Notes: generated from the letters alone by a model not told the origin. A stretch of 64,000 nt of DNA from Ventosimonas gracilis (GCF_001580025.1 NZ_LSZO01000192.1:1-64000); one strand, 5' to 3'. Shown: positions 31,847 to 44,115, counted from the stretch's first letter. Numbers and translations are program-made.

Positions 31847-32887
31847 ATGAAAAAGCCCTTTAAAACAACACTGGCCGCTTTTGCCGCCAGCTTTTTATTC
31901 AGCAGCAGCGCCCTTGCCGCTGGACAAGTCAACATCTTTAGCTGGAGCGGTACCTTCGCGCCAGAGGCGCTGAAAAAATTTGAAGCCGAAACCGGTATTA
32001 AGCCGACCATCGACGCTTACGATTCCAACGAAACCCTGCTCGCCAAACTTAAACAAGGTGGCAGCGGTTATGACGTCATTTCACCGACCCATGAGTTTTT
32101 GCCGATTTTAATCAGTGAAGGCTTAATAACGCCCTTTAATCCGGCGGGCGAGGCTTATTACGACAATCTGGTCGATAATTTAAAAAAACCCGCCTGGGAT
32201 CCTGATGGCTTATACAGCATGCCCTATTACTGGGGCACCACCAGTTTTGGTTTTGACACGGCGGTTTATAATGAAACAGTAGACAGCTACAGCACGCTGT
32301 TTAATCCGCCAAAAGCTTTGCAGGGCAAAATCAATATGTTTGACTCGCCCAGCGAAATCATGTCGCTGGCCAGTTTATATTTGGGATTGCCCTTTTGCGC
32401 GGAAGATTCCAAACAGGCGCAGCAAATTTTAAACCTGCTGAAAGCGCAAAAACCTTTTGTTAAAACCTACAGCTCCAAAGCCGGTTCCATTCGTGAAAAT
32501 CTCATTGCCGGTGAACTTTCCATGTCCACCGTTTGGGGCGGCTCGTTTTTACGTGCCCGCGAAAGTCGCGCCAGCCTTAAATACGTCTACCCGAAAGAAG
32601 GCGTACTGGCTTGGGTAGAAGGCTTGGCCATCCCGAAGGATTCGCGTAACCCGGAAAACGCCAAAAAGCTGATTGCGTTTTTAAGCCAGCCGGAAAACTC
32701 CGCCATGACCCAAGCGTTTTTAAAGCACCAAAGCCCGATTAAAGGCACCGATCCCTACCTTGACCCGGCCTTGCAGGGCGCACCGGAACTCTATATTCCT
32801 GATGATGCCAAGCTAGTCTTTAGCCAAACCTGCGGGGAAGCGGCCATTCGCTTGGCCGACCGCGTATGGACCAACTTGATGCGCTAA
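31847..32887 (+). CDS. PotD-like periplasmic binding protein
   Basis: Extracellular solute-binding protein of the spermidine/putrescine class, 346 residues. Signal peptide about 1-24 (AASFLFSSSALAA), then VNIFSWSGTFAPEALKKFE, the usual start of PotD-like proteins (YNW/ISW type), and YYWGTTSFGFD in the middle. ATG 31847 follows CGGAG; an earlier in-frame start lies inside the permease gene. Ligand unknown. Confidence 0.88.
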   Translation: MKKPFKTTLAAFAASFLFSSSALAAGQVNIFSWSGTFAPEALKKFEAETGIKPTIDAYDSNETLLAKLKQGGSGYDVISPTHEFLPILISEGLITPFNPAGEAYYDNLVDNLKKPAWDPDGLYSMPYYWGTTSFGFDTAVYNETVDSYSTLFNPPKALQGKINMFDSPSEIMSLASLYLGLPFCAEDSKQAQQILNLLKAQKPFVKTYSSKAGSIRENLIAGELSMSTVWGGSFLRARESRASLKYVYPKEGVLAWVEGLAIPKDSRNPENAKKLIAFLSQPENSAMTQAFLKHQSPIKGTDPYLDPALQGAPELYIPDDAKLVFSQTCGEAAIRLADRVWTNLMR

Positions 32888-32892
32888 GCCTT

Positions 32893-34341
32893 ATGCCTAA
32901 ATCCTTTGAACTGCCTTGGCAAGCACACCAACTTGTCACCCTGATTGCCCGCCGCGAAATTTCCTGCCGAGAGGTCATGAGTGCTTATCTTGCGCGCATT
33001 GAGCGGCTTAATCCCCAAGTCAACGCGCTGATCAGCCTTGAGCCACCCGAACGGCTGCTGGCTGAGGCCGATGCCAAGGACGCGTCGCTCGCTCGTGGCG
33101 AGCCTTGCGGCATGCTCTATGGTCTGCCGCATGCAGTTAAAGATTTAGCGCTGACAAAAGGCATTCGCACCACCTTTGGCTCGCCACTGTTTAAAGATGA
33201 AGTGCCGCAGCAAGACAGCATTATGGTCGAGCGGCTAAAAGCTGCCGGTGCCATTGTGATCGGCAAAACCAATGTGCCGGAATTTGGTATGGGTTCGCAG
33301 ACCTACAACCCGCTGTTTGGCGCAACCGGCAATGCTTACGACCCTGTGCGCACCGCAGGCGGCAGCAGCGGCGGTGCGGCCGCGGCCTTGGCGCTGCAAC
33401 TGGTGCCACTCGCCGATGGCAGCGACATGATGGGTTCACTGCGCAATCCAGCGGCCTTTAACAATATCATCGGCATGCGCCCGTCACAGGGTCGCGTGCC
33501 CTTTGACGACGGCGCGGAACTGTTTTGCAACCAATTGGGCTACGAAGGGCCCATGGGGCGCTGCGTGGAAGATGTCGCGCTGCTGCTTTCCATACAAGCC
33601 GGTTACCACCAGCGCGCCCCGCTGTCGATTAGCCATGCCATGGCCGATTTTCGTACGGCCTTGGAGCAGCGCGACTTTAGCGGCGCAAAGTTGGGCTGGC
33701 TGGCCGATATGGACGGCTACCTGCCGATGCAATCGGGCGTGTTGGAACTGTGCCAGAGCGCTTTGCTGGATTTTCAGACCATTGGCTGCAATATCGAGCC
33801 CTGTTCGCTGAATTTTTCCCCGCAACGCCTTTGGGACTGCTGGCGCGTATTGCGCCATTGGTCAGTTAGCGGCTCGCTGATTAAATTCTGGAATAACCCG
33901 CTTGAGCGCGAACAGCTTAAACCGGAAGCACAGTGGGAAATTGAAAACGGCCTTAAGCTATCGGCTTTGGATGTTTACCAAGCCAGCCAAACGCGCAGCG
34001 ACTGGTACCGCGCCATCTGCGCACTGTTTGAGCAATACGACTACCTGCTGCTACCTTCTGCACAAGTGTTCCCGTTCGATAAAACGGTACATTGGCCAAA
34101 GACGATTGAAGGCCATTCGATGGATACCTACCATCGCTGGATGGAAGTCGTGATTGCCGGAACACTATCTGGCTGTCCGGTGATTAACGTACCGGCAGGT
34201 TTTAATGAGCAAGGCTTACCCATGGGCATACAAATCATCGGCCCGCCGCAAGATGACTATGGGCTGCTGCAACTCGCCTTTGCCTATGAGCAAGCAACCC
34301 GCTGGTATCAACGCCGCCTGCCACCACTTTTGGCGCAGTAA
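32893..34341 (+). CDS. Amidase (amidase signature family)
   Basis: Hydrolase of carboxamides with the Ser-cisSer-Lys triad: Lys83 in HAVKDLAL, cis-Ser158 in AGGSSGGAAAA and nucleophile Ser182 in MMGSLRNPAAF. 482 residues, no signal peptide, so cytoplasmic. ATG 32893 is chosen; ATG 32866 lies within the binding-protein gene. Five bases after that gene, so it is probably cotranscribed with the importer and acts on what the importer brings in. Confidence 0.9.
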   Translation: MPKSFELPWQAHQLVTLIARREISCREVMSAYLARIERLNPQVNALISLEPPERLLAEADAKDASLARGEPCGMLYGLPHAVKDLALTKGIRTTFGSPLFKDEVPQQDSIMVERLKAAGAIVIGKTNVPEFGMGSQTYNPLFGATGNAYDPVRTAGGSSGGAAAALALQLVPLADGSDMMGSLRNPAAFNNIIGMRPSQGRVPFDDGAELFCNQLGYEGPMGRCVEDVALLLSIQAGYHQRAPLSISHAMADFRTALEQRDFSGAKLGWLADMDGYLPMQSGVLELCQSALLDFQTIGCNIEPCSLNFSPQRLWDCWRVLRHWSVSGSLIKFWNNPLEREQLKPEAQWEIENGLKLSALDVYQASQTRSDWYRAICALFEQYDYLLLPSAQVFPFDKTVHWPKTIEGHSMDTYHRWMEVVIAGTLSGCPVINVPAGFNEQGLPMGIQIIGPPQDDYGLLQLAFAYEQATRWYQRRLPPLLAQ

Positions 34342-34551
34342 CACAGCTCAATGGGATCGGTTTTTCCCAACTGCGCCGTCCGGCTGAAGCTGCCGTGCTT
34401 GGAGGCCGCAACAAGCAGCATTAACTAAATGAATTTATTTATATTTTTTCAAAGCAGGTAGAAGATTTATGCAAAAAGGGTCGTTTTTGCCCTGTCACTT
34501 GGTATAGGCTGCCTTTTAAGTTCAACAAAGCCAATAAAAAGGAGCTTATCC
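34342..34551. other. Intergenic region between amidase and amidohydrolase
   Basis: 210 bases, AT-rich in the middle. GCAAAAAGGGTCGTTTTTGC (about 34471-34490) is an inverted repeat with 7-bp arms. A promoter for the following genes probably lies here (TATAGG near 34504 as a weak -10). Confidence 0.4.
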
Positions 34552-36285
34552 ATGAACGCGCGAATTTCTGTGCTGCTCTGTGCAACCTTAAGCAGCTTTG
34601 CCTTGCCCGCCGTAGCGGTTGATTTGATTGTGCATAACGGCAAAATCCATACCGCAGAACCCGGCCAGAGCTTGCAACAGGCGATGGCGGTTGAAGACGG
34701 CAAAATAAAGGCCGTTGGCAGCAACAATGACATCTTGGCACTAAAAACCGCCACAACGACTGTGCTTGACCTTGATGGCAAGGTATTGATGCCCGGTTTG
34801 ATTGACACTCATTCCCATGTCATTTACGGCGGATTGGAACTGGCCTCTGCCAGTCTGGATACCGAGTTCATCGGCTTTGATGAGCTGGAGCAACGCCTGC
34901 TTGCCTGGCGTGAAGACGGTCGCGCCTGGCATGGTGACATTCTTAGCGTCAGCGGCCTGCCTTCGGCCTATTGGAGCCATGTGGCCGAATTTGAGCAGCG
35001 CTTTAACCAAGGGCAGTGGCGGGATATACCGATTGCCTTTATCGGCTGGGATCATCACACCGGCTGGGTCAATCGTCCGATGCTACAGCGCACAAAAATT
35101 ACCGCAGACACCGTACGAGCACTGGAAGGTGAGGCGCTCGCCACCATCGGTCATCACCCCGACATGCGCCCGAACGGCTTTCTCGCCGATGCAGGACTTG
35201 ACGCCGTGCTGGCGCAATTTCCAGCCGCCACCGAAGCACAGTTGCTGGCCGCCGGTCGTGCCGCCTTAACCTACAACCACAGTTTGGGCATTACGGCCTG
35301 GATGGACCCAGCCGCCAACGGTGCGCCGGGCGAGCCATTGTTTGACCTAAAGCCCACGGCACAGAACATCGGCATTTTGCCGGTCTACAAGACGCTGGCC
35401 GAGCACGGCGAACTGAATGCGCATGTCGCCGCTCTACTGGTTGCACATCCACGCAGCACACCGGATGACCTTGAAGTCATTGAGCAAGTACGCCAGCAAT
35501 TTCAGAACCTGCCGGGTCTCACCCTCCCCGGTATCAAGATATTTGCCGACGGCGTACCCGAATACCCGGCGCAAACCGCCGCCATGCTCGAACCTTACAA
35601 AAACTCGCTCAAATACGGCGAACTGCTGATTGACCCCGAGCACTTTGGCGAACTGGTCAGCGCCGCCGATGCCCGTGGCTGGCTAGTGCATATCCATGCG
35701 ATTGGCGACCGCGCGGTACGTGAATCACTCAACGGCATTGAACAGGCGCGTCTTGCCAGAGCCAGCAACATCGCGCATTCCATTACTCATTTGCAGATGG
35801 TAAACCCCAAAGAATTTGCCCGCTTTAAACCGCTTAACGTGATTGCCTCCATGCAGCTTTATTGGGCAATGGCCGATGACAACAGCATCGACCTGGTGCA
35901 GCCCTATATCAGCGCCATGGCGTTTCGCTTCCAATATCCGGCGCGTTCGCTGCATAAAGCAGGCGCGACTATTGCCGGAGCCAGCGACTGGCCGGTCACC
36001 ACCCCCGACCCGTGGAAGGCCATTTATCAAGGCATCAGCCGCAAAGGGCCAAAAGGCTTACTGGCGGCAAGCGAGGCGCTTGACCGCGAAACCTTGTTTG
36101 CCGCCTACACCCTAAACGCCGCCCGCGCACTGATGTTGGAAGACAAAATTGGTTCACTTGCCCCCGGCAAACAGGCCGATTTTATTGTGCTTGACCGCGA
36201 TGTACTCAGCGTAGAACCCGAAGCGCTGCAAGGTACCCAAGTCTTAAAAACCTTCTTCGCCGGACGCGAAGTCTTTTCCCGCTAA
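34552..36285 (+). CDS. Secreted amidohydrolase, YtcJ-like (amidohydrolase family 3)
   Basis: Metal-dependent hydrolase, 577 residues. A signal peptide (1-23, ending LPAVAV) places it in the periplasm. The metal site HxH is in LIDTHSHVIYGG (near residue 86), with further ligands in LVHIHAIGDRAVRES, SITHLQMV and the Asp of GASDWPVTTP. The family cleaves C-N bonds in various amides; the substrate is unknown. AAGGAG lies before the ATG. It starts a likely second transcription unit with the C45 gene. Confidence 0.88.
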   Translation: MNARISVLLCATLSSFALPAVAVDLIVHNGKIHTAEPGQSLQQAMAVEDGKIKAVGSNNDILALKTATTTVLDLDGKVLMPGLIDTHSHVIYGGLELASASLDTEFIGFDELEQRLLAWREDGRAWHGDILSVSGLPSAYWSHVAEFEQRFNQGQWRDIPIAFIGWDHHTGWVNRPMLQRTKITADTVRALEGEALATIGHHPDMRPNGFLADAGLDAVLAQFPAATEAQLLAAGRAALTYNHSLGITAWMDPAANGAPGEPLFDLKPTAQNIGILPVYKTLAEHGELNAHVAALLVAHPRSTPDDLEVIEQVRQQFQNLPGLTLPGIKIFADGVPEYPAQTAAMLEPYKNSLKYGELLIDPEHFGELVSAADARGWLVHIHAIGDRAVRESLNGIEQARLARASNIAHSITHLQMVNPKEFARFKPLNVIASMQLYWAMADDNSIDLVQPYISAMAFRFQYPARSLHKAGATIAGASDWPVTTPDPWKAIYQGISRKGPKGLLAASEALDRETLFAAYTLNAARALMLEDKIGSLAPGKQADFIVLDRDVLSVEPEALQGTQVLKTFFAGREVFSR

Positions 36286-36306
36286 GCGGGCCTTAAGGAG
36301 CCTTAC

Positions 36307-37383
36307 TTGAAACTGCACCGCTTTCACTGCGATACCCCGGATCCCAAACAACGCGGCCAGCAGATAGGGCAGCGCTTCGCCGCGCAAATCGCGCAGACCC
36401 TCATCCTCTATCTGGATTTTTTCCGTGTGGCCGGCATCAGCGAGCAACAAGTACGAAAGATTGGCGAAAACAGCATGGACGCGCTGCACGACTGGTGCGC
36501 CCCGCTGGCCGAAGAACTATGCGCCATGGCAGAGGGCGCAAAACTGCCGCTGTGGCAACTCGCCAGCCTTAACGCCCGCACCGAAGTGCTCGCCGCCATG
36601 CCAAAGGGCGCGAGCGCCGAATGCTCCACCGCGGTCTTTGCCCCGCAAAGCGCAGAGCCGGTGCGCAGCATGCAAACCTGGGACTGGCACGATGCGTTAG
36701 TGCCAGAGGCTCTGCTGCTGCACTTGCACACAGCAGGTGGCAGGCAAATCAAGCTGTTTAGCGAATTTGGCATGCTCGGCAAAATCGGCGTCAACAACGC
36801 AGGAGTGGGGCTGCACTTTAATATCCTGCATCATCAGAGCGATCACGCAGACGGCGGTGTACCGGTACATGCCGTTGCCCGCCTGGTACTGGAACAAGCG
36901 CAAAGCGTCAGCGAGGCCATCGAACTGGCACAAAGCGCCCGCGTCAGCGCCTCAACCGTATTGACCGTATTCAGCCATACGCCGCACAGCCCACGCGCGG
37001 CCTGTATTGAACTGTCCCCAGCCGGTGCCTGCGTGGTACTGCCGAGTGAAACGGGCTGGCTCAGCCATACCAACCACTTTCTTGACCCGACCTTAAGCCA
37101 GGCTGAGCGCAGCGACGATGACAGCACTCGCCCGCGTATCGCCCATCTGAACCGCCAGCAGCACGCCATACAAGAAAGCCTGGATACCGCTGCCCGCGCC
37201 CGCGCGTTCTGTGGTGATTTGGGTGAAGCCGCGCCTATCTGTTTTATCCCCGATCCTGGCCAGCCCATCACCGAACGCTGGGAAACCTTGCTGACGATCG
37301 CCATCGACTGCGCAGACTTTGCTCTGGAATATGCAACCGGCAATCCAATGAGCCTGATCAACAACGGTCATTTGCGTTTTTAA
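36307..37383 (+). CDS. C45-type acyltransferase/hydrolase (AAT family)
   Basis: Ntn-hydrolase of the acyl-CoA:6-aminopenicillanate acyltransferase (peptidase C45) family, 358 residues. The self-cleaving nucleophile is Cys106 in GASAECSTAVF, and WDWHDALVPEALLL, FSEFGMLGKIGVNNAGVG are family-typical. These enzymes hydrolyse or transfer N-acyl groups. The start is TTG, with AAGGAG 6 bases upstream. No signal peptide. 21 bases after the amidohydrolase. Confidence 0.85.
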   Translation: MKLHRFHCDTPDPKQRGQQIGQRFAAQIAQTLILYLDFFRVAGISEQQVRKIGENSMDALHDWCAPLAEELCAMAEGAKLPLWQLASLNARTEVLAAMPKGASAECSTAVFAPQSAEPVRSMQTWDWHDALVPEALLLHLHTAGGRQIKLFSEFGMLGKIGVNNAGVGLHFNILHHQSDHADGGVPVHAVARLVLEQAQSVSEAIELAQSARVSASTVLTVFSHTPHSPRAACIELSPAGACVVLPSETGWLSHTNHFLDPTLSQAERSDDDSTRPRIAHLNRQQHAIQESLDTAARARAFCGDLGEAAPICFIPDPGQPITERWETLLTIAIDCADFALEYATGNPMSLINNGHLRF

Positions 37384-37490
37384 TATTCTTTCGCCGCCTT
37401 TAATCAATATTTTAAGGAGAGCCTTAAACAAGATAATAAGTCAATAGATTTCAGGAAACCCAAAATAATCCCAACAAGGAACAATACAAC

Positions 37491-38810
37491 ATGAACTTAA
37501 CCGACAACAAAGCAAAACTATTATTGGCTTTACCTCTGGCATTAGTAGGTGCCAGTGGTTTTGCTTTAGCCAATCAAGCCCAAAGCAAAGGCTTTATTGA
37601 AGACAGCACGCTTGATTTTCTGGCACGCAATATTTACTGGTATCACAACCGTACAGATGGCAGCGTAGATAACCGCGAATGGGGGCAGGGACTGCGCCTC
37701 GATTACCGCTCCGGCTATACCCAAGGCTTGGTAGGTTTTGCTTTGGAAGCCAGTGGTTATGCTGCCATTAAACTCGATGGCGGGCGTGGTTATAGTGGTC
37801 GCGCCAATGTGCTGGTACCCGACACTCAAGGCACTCGTGATGAAGCCAGCTCCGCTGCCGCCAATATCAAAATGCGCCTATCTGCGACCGAGCTTAAATA
37901 CGGCAATAATCTGCGCCCGTACAATCCAGTCTTTGCCCCTGCCGATGCCCGCTTGGTGCCAGCAACCGCAACCGGTTTTTGGCTGACCAGCCACGAGATT
38001 AAAGACCTTGAACTCGAAGCCGGTCGCTTTACCGCCGCCAAGGACTTTAACAGCACCAACAGTTCCGATGATTTTTACGCGCCCTATGCCCAAGCCACTA
38101 GCAAAACCGTCGAGTTTCTGGGCGGTAATTATCAGGTTAATAAGGATTTCAGCTTAAGCCTGTATAGCTCAAGATACAAAGACATCTGGCGCAGCCATTA
38201 CACCAATCTTAATTACAGCGTGCCATTTAATGAGTCGCAAAGTGTCAACTTTGACTTTAACTTCTATAAAACCAAAGACCAAGGTCAAAAACGTGCCGGT
38301 AATATTGATGTCAAGGCTTGGTCATTGGCGGCGGCCTACCGCATTTGGGGCCATTCCATCACCCTTTCCCACCAACGGGTAAACGGCGACCAGCCACTTG
38401 ATTACTTGGGAATGGGACCTGGCACTTATCACGACTCAATTTATCTTGCCAATGCCGGACAGGTCGCCGACTTTAACGGCCCTGGCGAACGCTCTTGGGG
38501 CGCGGCTTATCGCCTTAACCTGCAAGAATACGGCGTACCGGGTTTAAGCCTTTATATGCGTTATATGCGCGGACGCCATGTTAAAGACACGACCGGCAAG
38601 AGCAATCCCAATTACAACTTTTATTCAGGCCATGGTGAAAACCATTGGGAACGCGATATGGGCTTTGCCTATACCGTGCAAGAAGGCAAAGCCAAAGACC
38701 TGTCCTTGCAAGTGCGCTACGGCGTTCACCGTATCGGCAGCAATGCGCTTTCCGACTCCAGCTCAGATCAAGTGCGGGTGATTATTAATTTCCCGTTCAA
38801 TATTTTTTAA
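37491..38810 (+). CDS. OprD-family outer membrane porin
   Basis: Substrate-selective porin for small cationic or organic molecules. Signal peptide 1-28 (ALPLALVGASGFALA), then about 410 residues of alternating beta-strand pattern with OprD start SKGFIEDSTLDFLARNIYW and C-terminal VIINFPFNIF ending in Phe for BAM recognition. In Pseudomonas such porins are often encoded beside the catabolic genes they serve; here it closes the amide block. Confidence 0.92.
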   Translation: MNLTDNKAKLLLALPLALVGASGFALANQAQSKGFIEDSTLDFLARNIYWYHNRTDGSVDNREWGQGLRLDYRSGYTQGLVGFALEASGYAAIKLDGGRGYSGRANVLVPDTQGTRDEASSAAANIKMRLSATELKYGNNLRPYNPVFAPADARLVPATATGFWLTSHEIKDLELEAGRFTAAKDFNSTNSSDDFYAPYAQATSKTVEFLGGNYQVNKDFSLSLYSSRYKDIWRSHYTNLNYSVPFNESQSVNFDFNFYKTKDQGQKRAGNIDVKAWSLAAAYRIWGHSITLSHQRVNGDQPLDYLGMGPGTYHDSIYLANAGQVADFNGPGERSWGAAYRLNLQEYGVPGLSLYMRYMRGRHVKDTTGKSNPNYNFYSGHGENHWERDMGFAYTVQEGKAKDLSLQVRYGVHRIGSNALSDSSSDQVRVIINFPFNIF

Positions 38811-38825
38811 CCGGCGTAAAGATAA

Positions 38826-38858
38826 CCCTCTACCGCCCCGCGCGCTTGCGGTAGAGGG
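38826..38858. repeat. Hairpin between oprD-like gene and ppa
   Basis: CCCTCTACCGC and GCGGTAGAGGG form a perfect 11-bp stem with an 11-base GC-rich loop, 15 bases after the porin stop. It could end the porin transcript, but lacks a T-run. The wording is a variant of the CCCTCTCCCGC family. Confidence 0.6.
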
Positions 38859-38920
38859 CTGCGGGAGAAGGTAAAACGCCCTACCCGTTACACAAAGATG
38901 CAAGCTTAAGCCAATCCCCC

Positions 38921-38926
38921 TATAAT
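38921..38926 (+). promoter_or_regulatory. -10 element of ppa promoter
   Basis: TATAAT, 35 bases before the ppa ATG. No good -35 is seen 16-18 bases upstream. A start of transcription near 38933 would leave a short leader. Confidence 0.5.
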
Positions 38927-38961
38927 CGCGCCCCCTGATTTTACACAGCGCGGGTATTTCG

Positions 38962-39489
38962 ATGAGTTACAGCAGCATTCCGGCGGGCAAGGCGCTGCCG
39001 GACGACCTCTATGTGGTGGTGGAAATCCCCGCCAATCACGCGCCGATCAAGTACGAAATTGATAAAGAAACCGACAGTCTGTTGGTAGACCGTTTTATGG
39101 CAACGCCTATGTTCTATCCGGCCAACTACGGCTATATCCCGCAGACACTGGCCGATGACGGCGACCCGCTGGATGTGCTTTTGGTTACGCCCTGTCCGGT
39201 GGCCCCAGGGGCGGTGGTGCGTGCGCGTCCGATTGGTATTTTGCATATGACCGATGAAGCCGGTGGTGATTCCAAGCTGCTGGCTGTGCCACATGACAAA
39301 CTGACCGTGCTCTACAAAGAAGTGCGCGAATACACCGACCTGCCCGCACTGCTGCTCGAACAAATCCGCCATTTCTTTGAACATTACAAGGATCTGGAAC
39401 CCGGCAAATGGGTCAAGTTGGAGCGCTTTGCCGGTGCCGATGAAGCCCGCGAGGTGATCAATCAGGCAGCGGCGGCTTATAAGGGATAA
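38962..39489 (+). CDS. ppa: Inorganic pyrophosphatase (type I)
   Basis: Hydrolyses pyrophosphate to two phosphates and pulls biosynthetic reactions forward. The metal-binding signature [11 protein letters not shown] and the front part [19 protein letters not shown] are typical. 175 residues, the normal bacterial length. Cytoplasmic. Five bases before xseB. Confidence 0.97.
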   Translation: MSYSSIPAGKALPDDLYVVVEIPANHAPIKYEIDKETDSLLVDRFMATPMFYPANYGYIPQTLADDGDPLDVLLVTPCPVAPGAVVRARPIGILHMTDEAGGDSKLLAVPHDKLTVLYKEVREYTDLPALLLEQIRHFFEHYKDLEPGKWVKLERFAGADEAREVINQAAAAYKG

Positions 39490-39494
39490 GCCAT

Positions 39495-39740
39495 ATGCCC
39501 CGCAAAAAAAACGCCCAGTCCTTTGAGCAGTCGCTGACTGAGTTGCAAGCACTGGTCGAACGCTTGGAAGGCGGCGAACTTTCGCTGGAAGAAGCGCTCG
39601 GCGCCTTTGAGCAGGGCGTTAAGTTAACCCGCGACTGCCAGGATGCGCTGAATCAGGCCGAACAAAAGGTCAAGATGCTGCTGGAAAAAGACGGCGAGCT
39701 AAAAGAAGTGCCCTTTAATACAGACCTCGGGCATGACTGA
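39495..39740 (+). CDS. xseB: Exodeoxyribonuclease VII small subunit
   Basis: Small subunit of ExoVII, which degrades single-stranded DNA with XseA. 81 residues with the helical-hairpin sequence [20 protein letters not shown] and [20 protein letters not shown]. Its end overlaps ispA by 8 bases, as in many gamma-proteobacteria. XseA is not in the window. Confidence 0.95.
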   Translation: MPRKKNAQSFEQSLTELQALVERLEGGELSLEEALGAFEQGVKLTRDCQDALNQAEQKVKMLLEKDGELKEVPFNTDLGHD

Positions 39741-40632
39741 AAGCGCCTTTTTAGACTATCGCAAGCAGTGCCAAAAGCGCGTCGATCATCGCCTTGAACG
39801 GCTGATGGATGCGCAAAAGCTGCCGTTTGCCCCACTGGGCGAGGCGATGCGCTACAGCCTGATCAGCGGCGGCAAACGCATTCGCCCGCTGCTGGTTTAT
39901 GCCACTTGCGAGGCGCTTGGTGGCGACCTGGGGCAGGCCGACGGCGCGGCGATGGCGGTCGAGCTGATCCACGCCTATTCGCTGATTCACGACGATCTAC
40001 CCGCGATGGACGATGACGATTTGCGCCGCGGCCAGCCGACCTGTCACCGCGTATTTGGTGAAGCGCTCGCCATCCTCGCCGGTAACAGTCTACAAAGTCT
40101 GGCCTTTGAAGTACTGATGGGTGAAGCGGGCAATCCGCCACAAAGCCAAACCCGTCTTGCCATGCTAAGCGCGCTGGCACAAGCGGCAGGAGCCGCGGGA
40201 CTGCAAGGCGGACAGGCGATTGACCTTAACGCCGTCGGCAAAACCTTAAACCAGGCTGAACTTGAGCAAATGCACCGCCATAAAACCGGCGCATTGATCG
40301 AGGCGTCGGTGCATTTGGGCGCACTGGCTAGCGGCAAGGCCAAGCAAGACGCGTTACAAGCGCTGCAACACTACTCGCAGGCCATTGGTCTTGCCTTTCA
40401 AGTGCAAGACGATATTTTGGATGTGGAAAGCGATACGCAAACCTTGGGCAAAACCCAAGGCAAAGACCAATGCTTAAATAAACCCAGCTTTGCCGCGCTC
40501 TTGGGACTTGCCGCCGCCAAAGACTACGCGCAGCAGCTTGGCCAAGAGGCCGTGCAGGCGCTGCATTCGTTCGATGAACGCGCCGAACCCTTAAGAGCAC
40601 TCGCCCGCTATATCGTTAAACGCCGTAACTGA
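39733..40632 (+). CDS. ispA: Farnesyl diphosphate synthase IspA
   Basis: Adds isopentenyl diphosphate to dimethylallyl/geranyl diphosphate to make FPP for quinones and undecaprenyl phosphate. First Asp-rich motif in [15 protein letters not shown] and second in [21 protein letters not shown] near residue 44. 299 residues. Translationally coupled to xseB and 31 bases before dxs. Confidence 0.96.
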   Translation: MTESAFLDYRKQCQKRVDHRLERLMDAQKLPFAPLGEAMRYSLISGGKRIRPLLVYATCEALGGDLGQADGAAMAVELIHAYSLIHDDLPAMDDDDLRRGQPTCHRVFGEALAILAGNSLQSLAFEVLMGEAGNPPQSQTRLAMLSALAQAAGAAGLQGGQAIDLNAVGKTLNQAELEQMHRHKTGALIEASVHLGALASGKAKQDALQALQHYSQAIGLAFQVQDDILDVESDTQTLGKTQGKDQCLNKPSFAALLGLAAAKDYAQQLGQEAVQALHSFDERAEPLRALARYIVKRRN

Positions 40633-40663
40633 TAAACTTGCCGCCTTTTGAACCTAAAGCCTG

Positions 40664-42544
40664 ATGCCAGCGACCTTTCAGCAAATCCCGCGCGAGCCGC
40701 CCGTAACGCCCCTGCTCGACCGCGCCAGCAGCCCGCATCTGCTGCGCCTGTTGTCTGAGCATGAGTTGCTGCAACTGGCCGATGAATTGCGCGCGGAACT
40801 GCTTTATCGCGTCGCCCAGACCGGCGGGCATTTTGGTGCCGGGCTTGGCGTGATTGAATTGACCATTGCGCTGCACTACATCTTCGATACGCCGGATGAC
40901 CGGCTGATTTGGGATGTCGGCCATCAAGCCTATCCGCACAAAATCTTGACCGGCAGGCGCTCGCGCATGACGACCTTGCGGCAAAAAGGCGGCTTGGCGG
41001 CGTTCCCCCATCGCGCAGAAAGCGAGTACGACTGCTTTGGCGTGGGGCATTCCAGCACCAGCATCAGCGCCGCGCTTGGCATGGCGCTGGCGGCACGAGC
41101 CAAGGGCGAACGATACAAAACCGTAGCCGTCATCGGCGACGGCGCACTGACGGCGGGTATGGCCTTTGAAGCGCTTAGCCATGCACCGGAAACCGGCGCA
41201 AACCTGCTGGTGGTGCTTAACGACAACGACATGTCCATCTCGCGTAATGTCGGCGGCTTGTCCAACCATTTAACGCGGATTTTATCCAGTCGCGCCTGGG
41301 TACAGATGCGCGAAAACGGCAAAAAAATGCTCTCGCGCCTGCCCGCCGCGCTGGAACTCGCCCGCCGCGCCGAAGAACACGCCAAAGGCATGCTGATACC
41401 CGGCACCTTGTTTGAGGAATTGGGCTGGAACTATCTGGGGCCGATTGACGGCCACGACCTGCCGACCTTGCTGGCTACCTTGCGTAATCTACGCGACCTG
41501 CCGGGGGCGCAATTGCTGCACGTCGTCACGCAAAAAGGCAAGGGCTATGCCCCGGCAGAAGCCGACCCGATTGGCTATCACGCCATCAGCAAGCTCGAAC
41601 CGGAACAATCCATAGAGAAAAACGCCGCACCGAAATACTCCAATGTCTTCGGTCAGTGGCTGTGCGATATGGCCGCCGTTGATGAAAGGCTAATGGGCAT
41701 TACCCCGGCAATGAAAGAAGGCTCGGATTTGGTCGCCTTTAGCGAGCAATACCCAGAGCGTTACTTTGATGTCGCGATTGCCGAACAACACGCGGTAACG
41801 CTGGCCGCCGGCATGGCCTGTGAAGGGTTAAAACCGGTGGTGGCGATTTATTCGACCTTTTTACAACGTGCTTACGACCAGCTTATCCACGATGTCGCGC
41901 TGCAAAACTTAGACGTACTCTTTGCCATCGACCGCGCCGGATTGGTCGGCGAAGACGGCCCCACCCACGCGGGCAGTTTTGACCTTAGCTATCTGCGCTG
42001 CATTCCCAATCTTGTGCTGATGACACCCAGTGATGAAAACGAACTGCGCCGTTTGCTCAGCACCGGCTACCAGCACAAGGGCCCTGCCGCCGTACGCTAT
42101 CCACGCGGCAGCGGCAGCGGGGTTGCGATTGAGCCAACATTGGAACCTTTACCCCTGGGTAAAGGCGTCGTGCGCCGTGAAGGCGAGCAAGTGGCGCTGC
42201 TGGTCTTTGGCACTTTGCTGGCCGATGCGCTGCAAGCAGGCGAGGCATTAAATGCCACAGTGATTGATATGCGTTTTGTTAAACCGCTGGATGCTGATTT
42301 AATTGGCCAGTTAGCCGCCCGCCACAGCCTGTTGGTCACGGTGGAAGAAAACGTGCTGATGGGCGGAGCAGGCAGCGCCGTGGGGGAACTGCTCGCAACA
42401 CGCCATCTGCACCTATCGTTACTTTCACTGGGGCTGCCCGATGGCTTTATCGAACAAGGCAGCCAGGCGCAAATGCGCGATGAGTGCGGCCTTAATGCAC
42501 ACGGCATTGAGCAGGCGATTCGCCAAAGGCTGCAAATCGCTTAA
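40664..42544 (+). CDS. dxs: 1-deoxy-D-xylulose-5-phosphate synthase
   Basis: ThDP enzyme that starts the MEP isoprenoid pathway from pyruvate and glyceraldehyde 3-phosphate. Signs are [20 protein letters not shown], the ThDP site [18 protein letters not shown] ... NDNDMSIS, and the transketolase central part [17 protein letters not shown]. 626 residues. The start [13 protein letters not shown] closely resembles Pseudomonas Dxs. With ispA it links the first and a late isoprenoid step. Confidence 0.97.
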   Translation: MPATFQQIPREPPVTPLLDRASSPHLLRLLSEHELLQLADELRAELLYRVAQTGGHFGAGLGVIELTIALHYIFDTPDDRLIWDVGHQAYPHKILTGRRSRMTTLRQKGGLAAFPHRAESEYDCFGVGHSSTSISAALGMALAARAKGERYKTVAVIGDGALTAGMAFEALSHAPETGANLLVVLNDNDMSISRNVGGLSNHLTRILSSRAWVQMRENGKKMLSRLPAALELARRAEEHAKGMLIPGTLFEELGWNYLGPIDGHDLPTLLATLRNLRDLPGAQLLHVVTQKGKGYAPAEADPIGYHAISKLEPEQSIEKNAAPKYSNVFGQWLCDMAAVDERLMGITPAMKEGSDLVAFSEQYPERYFDVAIAEQHAVTLAAGMACEGLKPVVAIYSTFLQRAYDQLIHDVALQNLDVLFAIDRAGLVGEDGPTHAGSFDLSYLRCIPNLVLMTPSDENELRRLLSTGYQHKGPAAVRYPRGSGSGVAIEPTLEPLPLGKGVVRREGEQVALLVFGTLLADALQAGEALNATVIDMRFVKPLDADLIGQLAARHSLLVTVEENVLMGGAGSAVGELLATRHLHLSLLSLGLPDGFIEQGSQAQMRDECGLNAHGIEQAIRQRLQIA

Positions 42545-42681
42545 GTTGCAAATGAGCATTACCCCTCTCCCACACACCGAATTTCATGTAGTTTCAGCCA
42601 GGGAAGGCGCTTTCGTTTTAGTGGGCTGTCATTGTGTCCGCTTGAGCTTTCCTCCCACTACTTGGCATAGCTGAAAACCCG

Positions 42682-44115
<1,434 letters not shown>

